Shown: positions 51,401 through 63,466 of the stretch, piece by piece
Layout: every line of letters begins with the position of its first letter
Numbering within the stretch: position 1 is the stretch's first letter
DNA from: Alitta virens
Taxonomy: Eukaryota > Annelida > Polychaeta > Phyllodocida > Nereididae
Assembly: GCA_932294295.1 (NCBI GenBank)
Contig: OW028581.1
Span: 14,730,162-14,794,161, forward strand
Reading direction: 5' to 3'
DNA: 64,000 bases
Translations under genes and position numbers: made by a program
The notes under the pieces: generated by a model
Told to the model about the DNA's origin: nothing
The model's input: only the letters and a program-made list of their open reading frames with translations
The model's database searches: none

Positions 51401-53805
51401 TAACTATGAATTATTCTGTTCCTGTGTATAAAACAGTGGAGTATATGTCAGACACACCCAGATGTGCCCCAATAACACTGGTAACTGTATTGTACAGATT
51501 CTGTCCCGATTTGCTAGGTTCTTTCCCTGATTGACTAGGTACCACTGCGATTCTCTACAATACCGCTACGATTCTGCTACGTTTTTTAATGTAAACCATC
51601 TTTTTGTCATGGCTCCCCGACAGTTTTGTGCATCCATAAACTGCCTGCAAAACCTGTCATAGCTGATTCTCAAAATCTGCCGAGGCGTCACAAACAATCC
51701 AGAACACACCAAACCGACACACTCAGATCATTCCCGAATGACAATTTGCTACGGTCAGAGTAGTTCTGGATGGAGAAATTCTAAATGGGAACTGGGCTTA
51801 ACTGTTATCTTTTCATGACAGCTGGTTGTATAATATAATGTACTACAGTGCAACATAGCTATAGTGCAACACAGAAAACTTGAGTGTAAAATCATATACG
51901 TTTATTGTCTTATAGACACAACACAATAATGCGTCTTGTATAACAAAAGCATGAAATAAAACAAAATTAATAAATAGAAATAGGCCTACTCAATACATTC
52001 AAGCTGAAATAGGATTCCCAATATAAATTGTCTTTTCATTCAATAAAATTATCAAATGATAATAGGTTGATGTTGTCATTCTCCAATTTTCAAAAAGCAG
52101 CAATAATTGATGTATGTTTTATGAAGCATCATTGTGAAGCAAAAGTACCACCAGAGGTCACTCGCACCAAAGCAAATATGCATTCTTTGATGATCATCTA
52201 TTCAGTGATGTAATTTGTTACAATGATGACGTCATCTTATTGTGCTTTATCTGCTTCGATGGCAGTGTCCTCAGTTATTTCTCGCCTTAATGGGGAGACA
52301 AAGTAAAATAGCTTACAGGGGGCACTACGATCGTAGCATAATTATGAAAATAATATGACGTCATTGCTAATATGTTAATGCCAAAGCATGATGCCGAAGG
52401 CCACTATGTCGCTGAATGCAATGCATGTATATATACAATATATAATTATATTTGATATCAATGCATTAAAAGCAAATTTATAGCAGAGAGGGATAATCTC
52501 TGGCATGATGTCCAGTAGTGCCATAATTTCTCACTAGGTGGCTAGGACCTCCTAACATGAACAAAGTGAATAGCATCTTTTAACTTATATTACATTGCTT
52601 ACATTAATTTGTGTTTTTTTTATATGTTGTATATAATAAATAATAAATATCATTGGGAAAAGTCTGTTGTTGTCTGCCCCATTGAACTGGTCTGCATGTG
52701 CTGCTGGTGACATCTGTCGCAGCGACCATGAACTAAACTGTCGTCTGCTGCCGCAATTTCGTTTTGGAGAGATCAACATCTAAACTTTCTTCAGCTGTTA
52801 TAAAATTGAATTTGATGCAACAAACATACAGTAAAGCTTTTGTAAAAAGCAATAGAGATTATCTATTCCCAGAGGGAGCTGCAGTGAAGTGACAGTTGCG
52901 CGACCACGCAGAAATTTAATAACCTGAAATATACCATTTTTAGCTCTTAACTGTCTAAAGTAGCACTAATATAGTGGATTAATTATATTGTAACAAATCT
53001 AAATCAAAAAACAGCCGTCAAGTTTTTTTTATCTTCTAGACGAATTGTGTGTGGACGATTTGTATGACGTCAAAAAAGCACGGATTTTGCTAGGCCTGAA
53101 TTTGTACTAAAATCAAACTTTTCTCGGCTTCTACTGCTCGAATCTTCATCAAATTTGATTTTTAAGTTGCGCGTTTGTATTGCGGTGCTAATGGTGTATT
53201 ATAGCTTTACTCCAAAAACTGTACAAAAGCGCAAGTTAAAACTGTTTTGGCAGAATTTCCCTATGGTGTGAAACCGCGCTAAGGCTGGATCACCTTCGTT
53301 TGACTGCAGTAATCAGAGCTGTTCATTAAAAATATCTGTCATTTAAGTAAGAACATCGTATCATAATAAATTCTGGACGTTCAATGCATCACTTTCACAT
53401 GAATTTCGTAAAAATTCGCTCGAGAGATAAAATATTATGGCAATGGCGTTTTCGTTATGCTCAATAGGGGCAGGGCACCTGAGAGCAGTGATCAATTTTA
53501 AAAGTGGAATAAATTCTGTTTTGATGACTGGCCTTCAAATATCTAGAATTTGTGTTAACTAAAATAACTAGCACCTAGATAAATAATGTCATAAAAAACA
53601 CATGTTACCAAATCTCGTAACCAACGTTAGGAAAACTTTGTTTGTATACAATTGCGCATGGGTGAGATTTAAATTCCAGAAAAGGCTCAGTCGAAATTAT
53701 CGTGCTGGTGCTGCCACCTGTCGCTGGTTTCGTAGTGAGTGCTGCCACCTAGCTCCTGCAACCTTGAACATACAGCCTACGGCCTCTGGCCTTCGGCTAA
53801 TAAGA

Positions 53806-53862
53806 TGACGTCACTAATTAATTGTTTCATTGATGACGTCACAATATATAATTATGACGTCA
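53806..53862. promoter_or_regulatory. Cluster of three CRE palindromes
   Basis: TGACGTCA occurs at 53806-53813, 53834-53841 and 53855-53862. This 8-bp palindrome is the CREB/ATF site. No gene start is visible nearby, so a promoter or enhancer role is unproven. Confidence 0.4.
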
Positions 53863-54574
53863 TCAAACAATAACTATCTGCTACGGTGTCAGTGGCTGTC
53901 CTTGAAGCAGTGTAAATTGATTCATCCAATTTTTGTTTGATTGCATAGTTCACCAAAGGAAATCATGAGTTTCTTTTTTGTTGGCATGAGAATGAAAGTC
54001 AACATCCCATGGTACATGAACTCAGATGTGGCTCATACACAGACTAGGCCTATCTAACACCGTGCAGCCTTGCCCGAGCTACTGAGCTGTTCACTTTAAC
54101 AGCGCCGTTATTTATTATCGGTTATTCATTGTGGACGCTAGTTCACAGTCAGAGAACAAACCATAGGCTGAGTTGGTTCACCTGAAATTGCATGCCGCAT
54201 GATCAAGCAATGAATATTAAGTTATCGGCGATTTAGCCCCCCTTTATTGAAAGAATTTGTGCCAACTCGGCCTATGAAGTGTCGTCTGACTGTGCACTAA
54301 GAAAGGGCACTTAAGTGAACAGCAGAATGCATGGGCAAGGTGCAGCTAGGGAACAGGGTTAGAACCCACACACCCAGAGACACAGCCATAGCAGTTATTC
54401 ACTAGAGCTAGTTCTGGAAACTTGTAAATGCGCATTATATGGTTTTTCAGGGCTAGGTTTAGGCAAGCGAAATGATGGTTATAGTACCGGATCCCACCTT
54501 GGCACTATGTTCAGTCCCCAAGATTACATTAATATTTCAAATTTTCTGGGATTTGGTATTAATCTGCTGATTCT

Positions 54575-55347
54575 TCATGCCTTTGTGCAAGTTGATCCAC
54601 TGTAGCCACCGACACATTTGCAAATGAAATTTGTTTTGAAGTAAGGTACACACGCTCCGCCATTTTTGCATGGGTTATGCTTACAAGGATCTACAACAGC
54701 TGAAAAATAAATGAATGAAGATGAGGTTAACCTATATGAATATTAATTTGACTGCCATAACAAAGGTAAGTGCTTTTAGGATCTTTGATATAAATAAGTC
54801 TTTGCCAGAATATTCTTTATATAAGCCTTACTATATGGTGCAATGTTAATTGCCACAATTCAAATGTCATCCTTGGCTATTCAAGAAGGAAGCATGTGCT
54901 TTGATAGCCCTGATAGCATGATAACATTGGGATGACATTGTGCCAACATTGGGACGAAACCGTGCCAACATTGGGACGAAACCATGCCAACATTGGGACG
55001 AAACCGTGCCAACATGGGTTGTCAATGGCCGAGGTTGCGCTGATGTCGCGCCGATGGCGAGCCAGTCTATCATGTTATTTTGGATGGCACAGCTTTTCCA
55101 TGGTATCATGCCGCATCAACTCAATGTTGGCCAGACATCCTTCAAGTTGTATCGTTATTAATCCAACATTGGGTTGACTTGGCATGCTATCTGGATTATT
55201 TATTAAATTATTATTTCCACCCAGGCAGTTATTTACTTGTGCAGCTTGGTCCAGTTAAGTCCGGTGGACAATTGCATTGGAAAGTGCTCCCAAACACTTC
55301 ACAGCTCCCTCCATTACATGGTGAAGGTTTACATGGATTATCATCAG
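54575..55347 (-). CDS. 3' end of a second EGF-domain gene (two exons)
   Basis: Exon 55347-55237 (acceptor TTTTTCAG, donor ACAA|GTAAAT) encodes an EGF module with CKPSPCNGGSC and CNCPPDLTGPSC. Exon 54699-54575 (acceptor TTTTTCAG) encodes a second with CKHNPCKNGGAC...CKC...GSTC, then K-A and TGA. Both are phase 1, like the gene at 2272-38861, so this is probably a paralogue in inverted orientation. Upstream exons are not visible: 55.4 kb onward is SINE and retroelement, so the rest may lie beyond the window or be lost. Confidence 0.7.
54906..55195. repeat. MITE, CCCAGATA-related, with 22-bp tandem repeats
   Basis: Ends CTGATAGCATG and the inverse GGCATGCTATCTGG. It includes about four tandem copies of a 22-bp unit with CCAACATTGGGACGAAACC (54938-55017). 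It sits in the intron between the two EGF exons of the minus-strand gene. Confidence 0.65.
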
Positions 55348-55445
55348 CTGAAAAATAAAGAAAAGTATGAGCCAAATTATGGTTGAACTTAGGCAGGACA
55401 TAAAATTGAGAGCAACTCGGCATAGCACCAGTGGTTCATATTATG

Positions 55446-55640
55446 TTTGTTGGGTGGTGATGGATTAGGGTTTTACGTCCTGTATTTCTGCACCTGATGG
55501 GCTAATTAGGACAGGTAGGGACCATGGCAATGAGACGAAGGATGAAACATTCATCCGACATAGGTTCGACCGGGAATTGAACCCGGGACCAAGTGGTTGG
55601 AAGCCCAGCACGCTACCACTGAGCTAGGCCACCACCTTTA
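55446..55640 (-). repeat. tRNA-headed SINE, family A, best-preserved copy
   Basis: On the minus strand it starts with GCCTAGCTCAGTGGTAGCG and has a B-box GGTTCAATTCCCGG, a clear tRNA-like head, then the family body and ACAGGACGTAAAACCC tail. Confidence 0.8.
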
Positions 55641-55705
55641 TGTTTGTTGGGTGTGTCAAAGCCATTATCATTATTGATTATTTTCAGGTCTTATATAATT
55701 ATTAT

Positions 55706-56465
55706 TGCACTGATAGGAGAGAAATGTTAAATGTTAAATGTATGAATGTATGTCAGAATGCCAGCACATCTACACCTTGCATTGTTCTGTGCTAATTGTA
55801 CTTCCCCATTAAGGCTGCCTCTACACTAAGTCCAGACAGGCCTTTGATCTGGAGCAGTACAGCCTCCTTAATTGCACTTTAATGCATCCCAAGCCAAGCT
55901 ACCTGCCAATTGGTGACACTGCCTTTGTCTCACAGTGTCAGCTTGGGCAAAATATAGCTACAGTACAGTGCAGTGGTACAGAGCACCCTTTTGTCTCTGT
56001 AGGGCTAATCCCTGCCACTTTAAGGTTGGCATTCTGGCAAATGCAGCATGTTGGGGGAGGTTACTCCCCACACAATACCCTTCATGCTCCAGTGAGCAAG
56101 GGGGAATGGTCAGCAGCAGTAGCTTTTGTTGCATAATGATTGGTTGTTATGCTCCTCCCAGATGTCCTGGGGGAGCTTCCATTATTGTGGTTTTATTACA
56201 TAACCCTGTGCACCATTAAAAATATCAGTTTTTACCTAATCAGAAACCAGTACTGAGGAAGCAAACCCACTGTCTTGCAGAGTTCTTTATTCAATGCCTA
56301 ACTTGGAACTTATACTGAATGCCTGTATGGAAAGCTAACTGAAGGTTACATGACAGATCGGCAGAAGCCTTGGAACTTGTCTTTTTGATGCCTGAAGTTG
56401 CCTCAGCAATTCAGAGAAGTCTGTTGTATGCCTCTTGCCAGAGTCCAAGAGGAGGAAACTTTACA
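55706..56465 (+). repeat. 5' LTR
   Basis: From TGCACTGATAGGAG to TTTACA. The similarity with the 3' LTR extends about 20 bp further upstream (AGGTCTTATATAATTATTA), so the true start may be slightly earlier. Several small indels separate the two LTRs, indicating age. Confidence 0.8.
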
Positions 56466-56466
56466 T

Positions 56467-56484
56467 TGGTGACCCGACGTGATC
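56467..56484 (+). other. Primer-binding site (tRNA-Trp type)
   Basis: TGGTGACCCGACGTGATC follows the 5' LTR. It is complementary to the 3' end of tRNA-Trp apart from one missing C in the CCCC run and a changed last base. The same primer is used by avian retroviruses of the RSV type. Confidence 0.7.
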
Positions 56485-56622
56485 TACATTGGAATCTTGA
56501 ATGGAGGGAGCTCTCAGTTGTAACTAAACAAGGACCTGAGTTCTACATGAACCAATAGCTTGAGGAAAGTGCCACCTCTCCAACCTGAGTGATCACAGCT
56601 ATCTTGACGTCACCCGTTTATC

Positions 56623-57640
56623 ATGCCTCTCCCAATGATCAACCCCGCTCCAGTGCCCGCTCCTGCACCCATCCACGTCCAGCAATTCGCAGCCTTTGTG
56701 CAGCAGCTTCGAGATGAAGGCGCGGAAAACAGGGCCGGTGACAGGAGGACGGAACATGACCGAGATCGCTGGCATCAATTTAACAGCGACCGGATGACCG
56801 CAGACAACCTCGCCAAGCGTTTACCGCCATGGCGACGGTGCCATCCCCAGACCTGTTCGCGAGTGGGTCAGAGAAGTAGACCTGTCTATTCCATATTCGG
56901 AATAGGTATACATCACTGCACGCTCGGCTCAAAGAGCACTCAGACGAGAGTTGAAGCACTTCCTCGATCGTCAACCAGACAGAGAGGCAGTAGATTGGGC
57001 ATGCCTCCACACCCATCTGCAGGAGGCCTTCCTACAGCCGCACAAGGATGACCCCCTTCGCCATGAAATGGAAAGGACCAGGCAGGGTGCTTACGAGACG
57101 TCTACCTCCTAAGGACGAAGATTTAGGGAACTGGCAGATCTGGTCTATCCATTGGGACCGGCAGTACGTGGCAGAACACCCCCAGCGGGACCGTCATATT
57201 GTGGAACACCTGATAAAGGACGGACGCCCCGGAAATTATGCCACCCCCATGCAGCTAGTGTCCAATTATGAGTCGGACGAGTATCTTCTCTGCATGGCGT
57301 TGGACGACGGCGTAGAGGCAAGAGATGGGTGCGATGGCGCCAGCGTCTGCAGCCGCCCCCGACTTTGCCAAGGACATGGCTGAAGTCCGTGCCAGGTCAG
57401 CGGGATGACCCAGCAGTTTACCAAACTAATGGCAGCCATGCAGGAGGCGAAGGGCCCGATGACGACCCAGAAGCAAGGCCAGAGCTCCAGTCACCAAGTA
57501 CGACCACCCCAGACAGATCAGCAGGAGCATGCCTTTGTGGATGATGGATCTCCAATTTGCAACTTTTGCCAACGCTTCGCGCACGTGGAGCGACATTGCC
57601 GCACGTGCAGAGCATCCCAGCAATGTGGTCAGAGAGGTTG
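56623..57640 (+). pseudogene. gag remnant
   Basis: Begins with a Pro/Ala-rich ATG frame at 56623 and continues in other frames. A zinc-knuckle-like CNFCQRFAHVERHC lies near 57555-57600. Frameshifts prevent a single product. Confidence 0.6.
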
Positions 57641-58014
57641 AAATGCACACCACCAGGGGGGCGAGAGGTGCCGCTACAGTCGACGAGCTGAAATACGTCG
57701 AATTAAGGATATATGGACATTCCTTGATTGGGCTCATCGATACAGGTGCCTCCCGCACTGTGTTGCGGCGTCAAGAGTTCGAACTCTCATGTAAAAAGTC
57801 TGGACACCGGCCCCTGGTGGGCAAGTCTGTGGATTTGTGTGGTGTCACTGGTCACAGCATCAAAGTACTGGGGGCCACCAAACTGCCATTGGACACCATA
57901 GGCAGCATACCTGTAATTATAGTGGACCACATTGCCCACACGCTAATTTTGGGCCAGGACGTTCTACGGCAAGAACAGGCGAGCATAAACTATCACAATG
58001 GCACTTTGACATAG
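57640..58014 (+). pseudogene. Retropepsin (protease) region
   Basis: The active-site word LIDTGAS (GAT at 57739) and a downstream ILGQDVLRQ motif identify a retroviral-type aspartic protease. The frame ends at 58014, and the reverse transcriptase follows in another frame. Confidence 0.7.
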
Positions 58015-58895
58015 AGAGGTGTGTCAATGCCCTGGAGTCATTGGCGGAAAACCCTCCAGTAATTCAGGACTCCAGAATTCGTCAGTGTGTGACCAAACAC
58101 GCCGACCTGTTCACGGCCAGAGGAGAGGATCTGGGTTGCCACCCAGATATACTGGTCAGGATCCACACCGAAGGATACCCCATCAAATGCCGCCCTTATC
58201 GCCTAACACTCAAGAAGCGCGCAGCGCTGGATCTGAAAATCGACGACATAGTCTCTTCAGCGTCTCCCTGTGCCTTGCCGGTGGTCCTTGTTGAAAAGAA
58301 TGATCCCTCAGAGGGCCCATGCTTTTGCGTGGATTATACAAGTCTCAACAAGGTCACCAAAAAGGACGCGTATCCAATACCACTAATAAGGGACATATTC
58401 GACCAGCTTCGAGGCACCATTCAGGTTTTCACCAGCTGCCCCTCCACCCTGAAGATCAAGAGAAGACTGCGTTTGTGTGCCACCGAGGTCTATTTCACTG
58501 GACCAGGCTCCCAGTGGGCCTTTGCAACGTCAGTCAACTCTTTCAGAGGGTCATGGAGGTGGTGTTTAAAGGTTTAATTGGAAACATTTGTATGCTGTAC
58601 ATAGACGATATAGTCGTGTACCGCACCAATTAAACTGAGCATGTGAGCCACCTGCAGACAATGTTTGACCGCCTTGACCAGTTTAACTTGTGCCTCAATC
58701 CCACAAAGTGCGTGTTTGGCCTCAGGGAAGTCAAGTTGCTGGGCTTTGTTGTCAGTGAGGCAGGTTTGAGGGCTGACCCGGGCAAGGATGCGGCGATCGC
58801 GAGGATGCACGCTCCCCAGAATCTGGGAGAAGCACGCAGCTTCCTGGGTATGACCGAGTATTATAGGTCGTGCATTAAGGATTACGGATAAGTCT
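58015..58895 (+). pseudogene. Reverse transcriptase remnant
   Basis: FCVDYTSLNKVTKKDAYPIP, HQLPLHPEDQEKTAF and YIDDIV (58598 onward) are Ty3/gypsy RT blocks spread over three frames, then LNPTKCVFG and GFVVSEAGLRADPGK of the thumb/connection. A deletion removes part of the fingers (the expected '...GVI.PS.SP' spacing is shortened). The frame stops at about 58891. Confidence 0.75.
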
Positions 58896-59145
58896 TCCCC
58901 CGCAATGGTTATCCTGATGTCATCATTACAGACCAGGGCTTGGAATTTGGGGCAGCAACAATACGCAGCTACCTGAAGGGCGTGGCCATTGACCATCAAC
59001 GCACCACGAGTTACAACCCACAGGCAATTGGAAAGTGCAGCGCTTTAATGGCACTATCAAGCAAATTATTTCTCGGCTTATTAACAACTCCAGAAATACT
59101 TGGGAGGACCAGATAGGGCCAGCACTATAAGCCTACAACAACTCA
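58896..59145 (+). pseudogene. Integrase core fragment
   Basis: NGYPDVIITDQG and TTSYNPQA correspond to the second catalytic Asp region of retroviral integrase. RNase H and the zinc-binding N-terminus are absent: sequence jumps from the RT connection straight to this block. Confidence 0.6.
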
Positions 59146-59890
59146 GTGTCAGACGTCACAGGCCACACCCCATTTTCCCTACATCATGGACGCAGAGCGC
59201 GCCTTCCCATCTCCATTCTCTTACAGGAAGACAACCTGCTGGATGATAGGCTGCAGAATATTGCTGATGCCCTCTGGGCAGCAATACACACAATGGCCCA
59301 GTCAAGGCATCACAATAGGGAGCAACAGTGTCAACCCGAGGCAGAATCGCAATCCTCGCCAGGGTGTGCGTGCCATGGGCATGCCGATACCAGCGTCATC
59401 CGCCAGCCCTGCAATGTCACGACTGACTACACGCCCTTGATGTCACATAAGAAGGTGCAAAACAACCCTCAGCACAGCCACTTGGCAACAGCAACCGCCA
59501 ACAGTCACTTGGCAACCACAACTGCCAGAGCACCTGCCACCCTGCGTACAGCAGCACAGAGGACCTCTGACACCAAGCGCCTGCATCGCACAGCTCAACC
59601 TTGCCGCCACGCGCCGGAACCGGATGCAACAGCCAAGAGACATCAGTACAGCGCACCCGCAGCCAGGGCCCCAACACAGACACATACAGCCCCGCCACGG
59701 CCCCAAGACGGCAAGCGCCTGCATCGGTATACACCCCGAGACGGCCGCATGACCTGGACCCTGCTGTCGTATCGAAACGTTCAAAAGTAATTTTGCCCTG
59801 GGCAGCCAAGGGAAGCTTGCACAGTCAACTTCCCATACCAACGCCAGACGACAAAAGGAGGCCCGAGTAGCAATTACCCAAGAAGTCACC
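59146..59890 (+). pseudogene. Pol C-terminal tail / inter-pol-env region
   Basis: An open frame from 59146 begins DVTGHTPFSLHHGRRARLP, typical of the integrase C-terminal 'T..tPf.l.yGr..rlP' block, then runs into a low-complexity Ala/Thr/His-rich stretch. Confidence 0.5.
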
Positions 59891-59901
59891 AGCTTTCCAA
59901 G

Positions 59902-61765
59902 ATGCTCCTCCTCATGATCCTGCACTGGTGTCATTGCCTGCACGCAGAAGGCACAGCTCCCATTCTCGTGACAGAACTCCCTGATGGCATCAGCATCAGA
60001 GGAGGCGAGACACTACATCAATTAGTTGCGTCATGGGACGTCTACGTCACGCTCGACCCGCCTCCATACCCGGCCAACCTAGTTGCCCAGATAGCCTCCC
60101 TGAACAACACCTTTACCGCACTGGAACTACTATCGCACAATGGCACAATGGCATCCAGATCAACCTGCAGTGCCAAAAACTGCGCAGAGATCGTCTGATG
60201 GCCATCGTTGTGGACGACGACCAACCTAGGCGAATCAAGAGGGGGCTGCTGGACATAGGAGGCTCAGTTTTACATGCGCTGTTTGGTGTTGCCACTTCAT
60301 CCCAGCTAGAGTGCTTCAAAGCCGCCCTGATCGAGATGGGCGTCAAAAGGACGTGACACATGCCCACAACCATCTCGTGTACACTCGAAGGATATCAGGC
60401 CAGCAACACCAAATGGCGCTCCATATCATCCAGATTAACACAGCTATAAACAAAATGGCAAAGGTCATCCAAGATCACACATGCTGCATCAGCCGCATAG
60501 AGCTAGTCACGGATCTCGACCAATACTTGGATGTCGTCGAACTAGCGGCTCAACATTAAGTCCGCCAGACAACGCTCTTTCACAGACAACGTGCTGAACT
60601 CGAGCTAGGACACCTCACCTGTGATCTCCTTTCGGCCAGCCAGTTGACAGAAATTTTGCAGCAAGCAGCAGCCCAATATAAGGTAATATCCTCACTGGAT
60701 TGGTACTACCAATCCTTGTCTGTAACTCCTCTATGGCAGTCTTCAGGTAGTTTACTGTATAAAGTTGAGCTTCCCCTAGTAGCCGCCCGTCCTTATCTCT
60801 TGTACAGTGTACTGACACACCCAGTACCCATAAGTAACTCATCTTACACAGTGCTGGTCAAGCTCAACGAAGCTTACGCCATTGACACAATCTCTGGCAA
60901 TTTATTTTTACCTCACAAATGTCTGGATCATCAGCCCACAGTATGTCAAACTGGCCCAGAATTTGGCCCATTAATTATGCATTGTGCCCGGGGTATCTTG
61001 ACAAACAGACGCGATTTGATTAAACTGTAGGGTCGACGTTCGTGACCATGCAGGTGACACTCTGCTCACAACGGTTGACATTAATCAATACGCTATTGCC
61101 TCATTAGGCAAAACGTTAGTAATACGTTGTCCTGGACTAGCTGAGTCTCATGTCTTTTTACCTCAAGGCACGCACAATGTTACTTGTACTCAACCAATGG
61201 TTGCAGGTTGGACCATTAAATGTATAGACAGAATGTATCTGGCGAGACGTTATGTAATGTTGGCCGTGCGGGTCACAGCCCATTTTAATTTTTCAAAGCG
61301 CTTGGAAGTTAATCAATTGCATGTCGCCTTGCCCATACAAGCTCCATAATGGACATAGATGTAGATGACCTCTTACATCCTGTCGCTCATAAGCCCCCAT
61401 TCAATTTATCCTGTCCCTTCAGTATTTGCCATATTTAACCTGGTATTACCTATGGCCCTATGGATTGTCCTCACAGGACTATACTTGCACTGGAGATGCT
61501 TCAGAATTAAGCTGAAGCAAAACCGGCCTCATACAAGTGAAGCCCTCCCACTTACGCCCACCACTGACCTCATCCCCACACCTGCACAAGCATATGGCCT
61601 ATTTTGCCCCCACTGTCAGAGTGCAAGTCACAACCATATTGCTCTCCCACAAATGCCAACGACAACATATAGTAAATTGTCTCAATTCTGCCACACTCAT
61701 CTTTCTCCTTATCATGTACTCTACTGTCTTTTCCACTTACCACTCCATTACCTTGTGAGGTGAGC
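59902..61765 (+). pseudogene. env-like region with furin-type site
   Basis: A hydrophobic start at 59902 (LLLMILHWCHCLHAEG) resembles a signal peptide. A basic furin-type site RRIKR at 60228-60242 is followed by GLLDIGGSVLHALFG, the fusion-peptide style of errantivirus/baculovirus F proteins. Near 61420-61500 a hydrophobic segment (VFAIFNLVLPMALWIVLTG) and a short basic tail look like the membrane anchor. The reading is interrupted by several frameshifts and stops, so no functional envelope can be made. Confidence 0.65.
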
Positions 61766-62717
61766 CGCTGTGAAAATTGTCAAACATTAATTTTATATTT
61801 TCTCATACCAGAGGATAGACAAATCGTCACCTCTTACTATTTCTCATAAATCTTATCATGCCAATGGATAGACATAATGTCACCTCTTGCTATTATGTCA
61901 CAACCAATATTCTAAAATTGTATTAATGTTTTTATAAACACCCAACAGTAGGGGAGCCATTAGCCAATAGAACACTGTTTCCAGACAATTGGGCGCAGTA
62001 CAGCGCAACATGAAACTTAGATGTAAATGGCTTAGTCATGTGCTCCCTGCATCTCGCATAAATCAAATCCTTGCATTTTTATATTTTATGTTCATGTTTT
62101 TAATGTTATATGGATAGAGTAACACACCGTGTTAACAATTATATAATGTTTTATTGTGTATACTCACAAACAAAATTGCTTCCTTCAGCTTGACTTTACT
62201 ACTATCAGTGCACACTTCTTGTTTTACTATTATGTCACTTACTTGCATTATTTCCTGTCAGAGGCAAACATGTCAGCAAAACAGCTTGCTTTGATTGGCT
62301 TAGCCAGGCCAGTGGTCTGGGGGGAAAACAACTACCACTGTATCTTATTGCCCTTTATTCGCTCCTTGCTGTCTAGCATCAATGAGCTAGAAGAAGGGTG
62401 ATGTAAAATTCAATGCCCTGTATTCACTCATTTTCTACATATCTGAGATATAGATATTCATAACTACAGTCACAGAGACTTTTGTTTATTATAGGTAGTC
62501 ATGCATGAGGTTTGAAGTGCATTGACTATTATGTTAGTTATTGAATACATTGTTTAATATAATTGGTCATGCATGAGGTTTGAAGTGCATTGACTATTAT
62601 GTTAGTTATTGAATACATTGTTTAATATGTTAATCATTGAAACACATTGTTTGGTATGTACATGCATGCCCCTGAAATTATGTCCATTATGTTTAGGTCT
62701 TATATAATTATTAATAT
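61766..62717. other. Non-coding 3' part of the LTR element
   Basis: Contains a direct repeat of about 75 bp (GTCATGCATGAGGTTTGAAG at 62498 and 62568) and no gene. Confidence 0.5.
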
Positions 62718-63466
62718 TGCACTGATAGGAGAGATAAATATTAAATGTTAAATGTATGAATGTATGTCAGAATGCCAGCATATCTACACATTCTTCTGTG
62801 CTAATTGTACTTCCCCATTAAGGCTGCCTCTACACTAAGTCCAGACAGGCCTTTGATCTGGAGCAGTACAGCCTCCTTAATTGCACTTTAATGCACACCA
62901 AGCCAAGCTACCTGCCAATTGGTGACACTGCCTTTGTCTCACAGTGTCAGCTTGGGCAAAATATAGCTACAGTACAATGCAGTGGTACAGAGGCCCCCTT
63001 TGTCTAATCCCTGCCACTTTAAGGTTGGCATTCTGGCAAATGCAGCATGTTGGGGGAGGTTACTCCCCACACAATACCCTTCATGCTCCAGTGAGCAAGG
63101 GGGGAATGGTCATCAGCAGTAGCTTTTGTTGCATAATGATTGGTTGTTATGCTCCTCCCAGATGTCCTGGGGGGAAGCTTCCATTATTGTGGTTTTATTA
63201 CATAACCCTGTGCACCATTAAAAATATCAGTTTTGACCTAATCAGAAACCAGTACTGAGGAAGCAACCCACTGTCTTGCAGAGTTCTTTATTCAATGCCT
63301 AACTTGGAACTTATACTGAATGCCTGGATGGAAAGCTAACTGAAGGTTACATGACAGATCGGCACAAGCCTTGGAACTTGTCTTTTTGATGCCTAAAGTT
63401 GCCTCAGCAATTCAGAGAAGTCTGTTGCATGCCTCTTGCTAGAGTCCAAGAGGAGGAACCTTTACA
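62718..63466 (+). repeat. 3' LTR
   Basis: Matches the 5' LTR with small indels, for example loss of a segment near 63000 where the 5' copy reads TCTGTAGGGC. Ends TTTACA. Confidence 0.8.

Larger units (their letters stand above)
49013..54574. other. Gene-poor intergenic region
   Basis: No supported coding exon on either strand. It contains a foldback MITE (49786-49880), a SINE tail fragment (51275-51400) and several TGACGTCA palindromes between about 52230 and 53862. Short open frames here show no domain or splice context. Confidence 0.5.
55706..63466 (+). mobile_element. Decayed errantivirus-like LTR retroelement with env
   Basis: Two direct LTRs of about 750-760 bp, a tRNA-Trp-type primer site, gag, a retropepsin, a partial reverse transcriptase, a fragment of integrase and an env-like region with furin-type site. 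Frames are broken in many places, and RNase H plus the first part of integrase are missing, so the copy is dead. The Ty3/gypsy-type pol with env suggests an errantivirus-like lineage. Confidence 0.85.

Noticed and set aside
55560..55625. tRNA-like sequence with A- and B-boxes
   Set aside because: It is the head of a SINE with the family body and tail attached, not a free tRNA gene.
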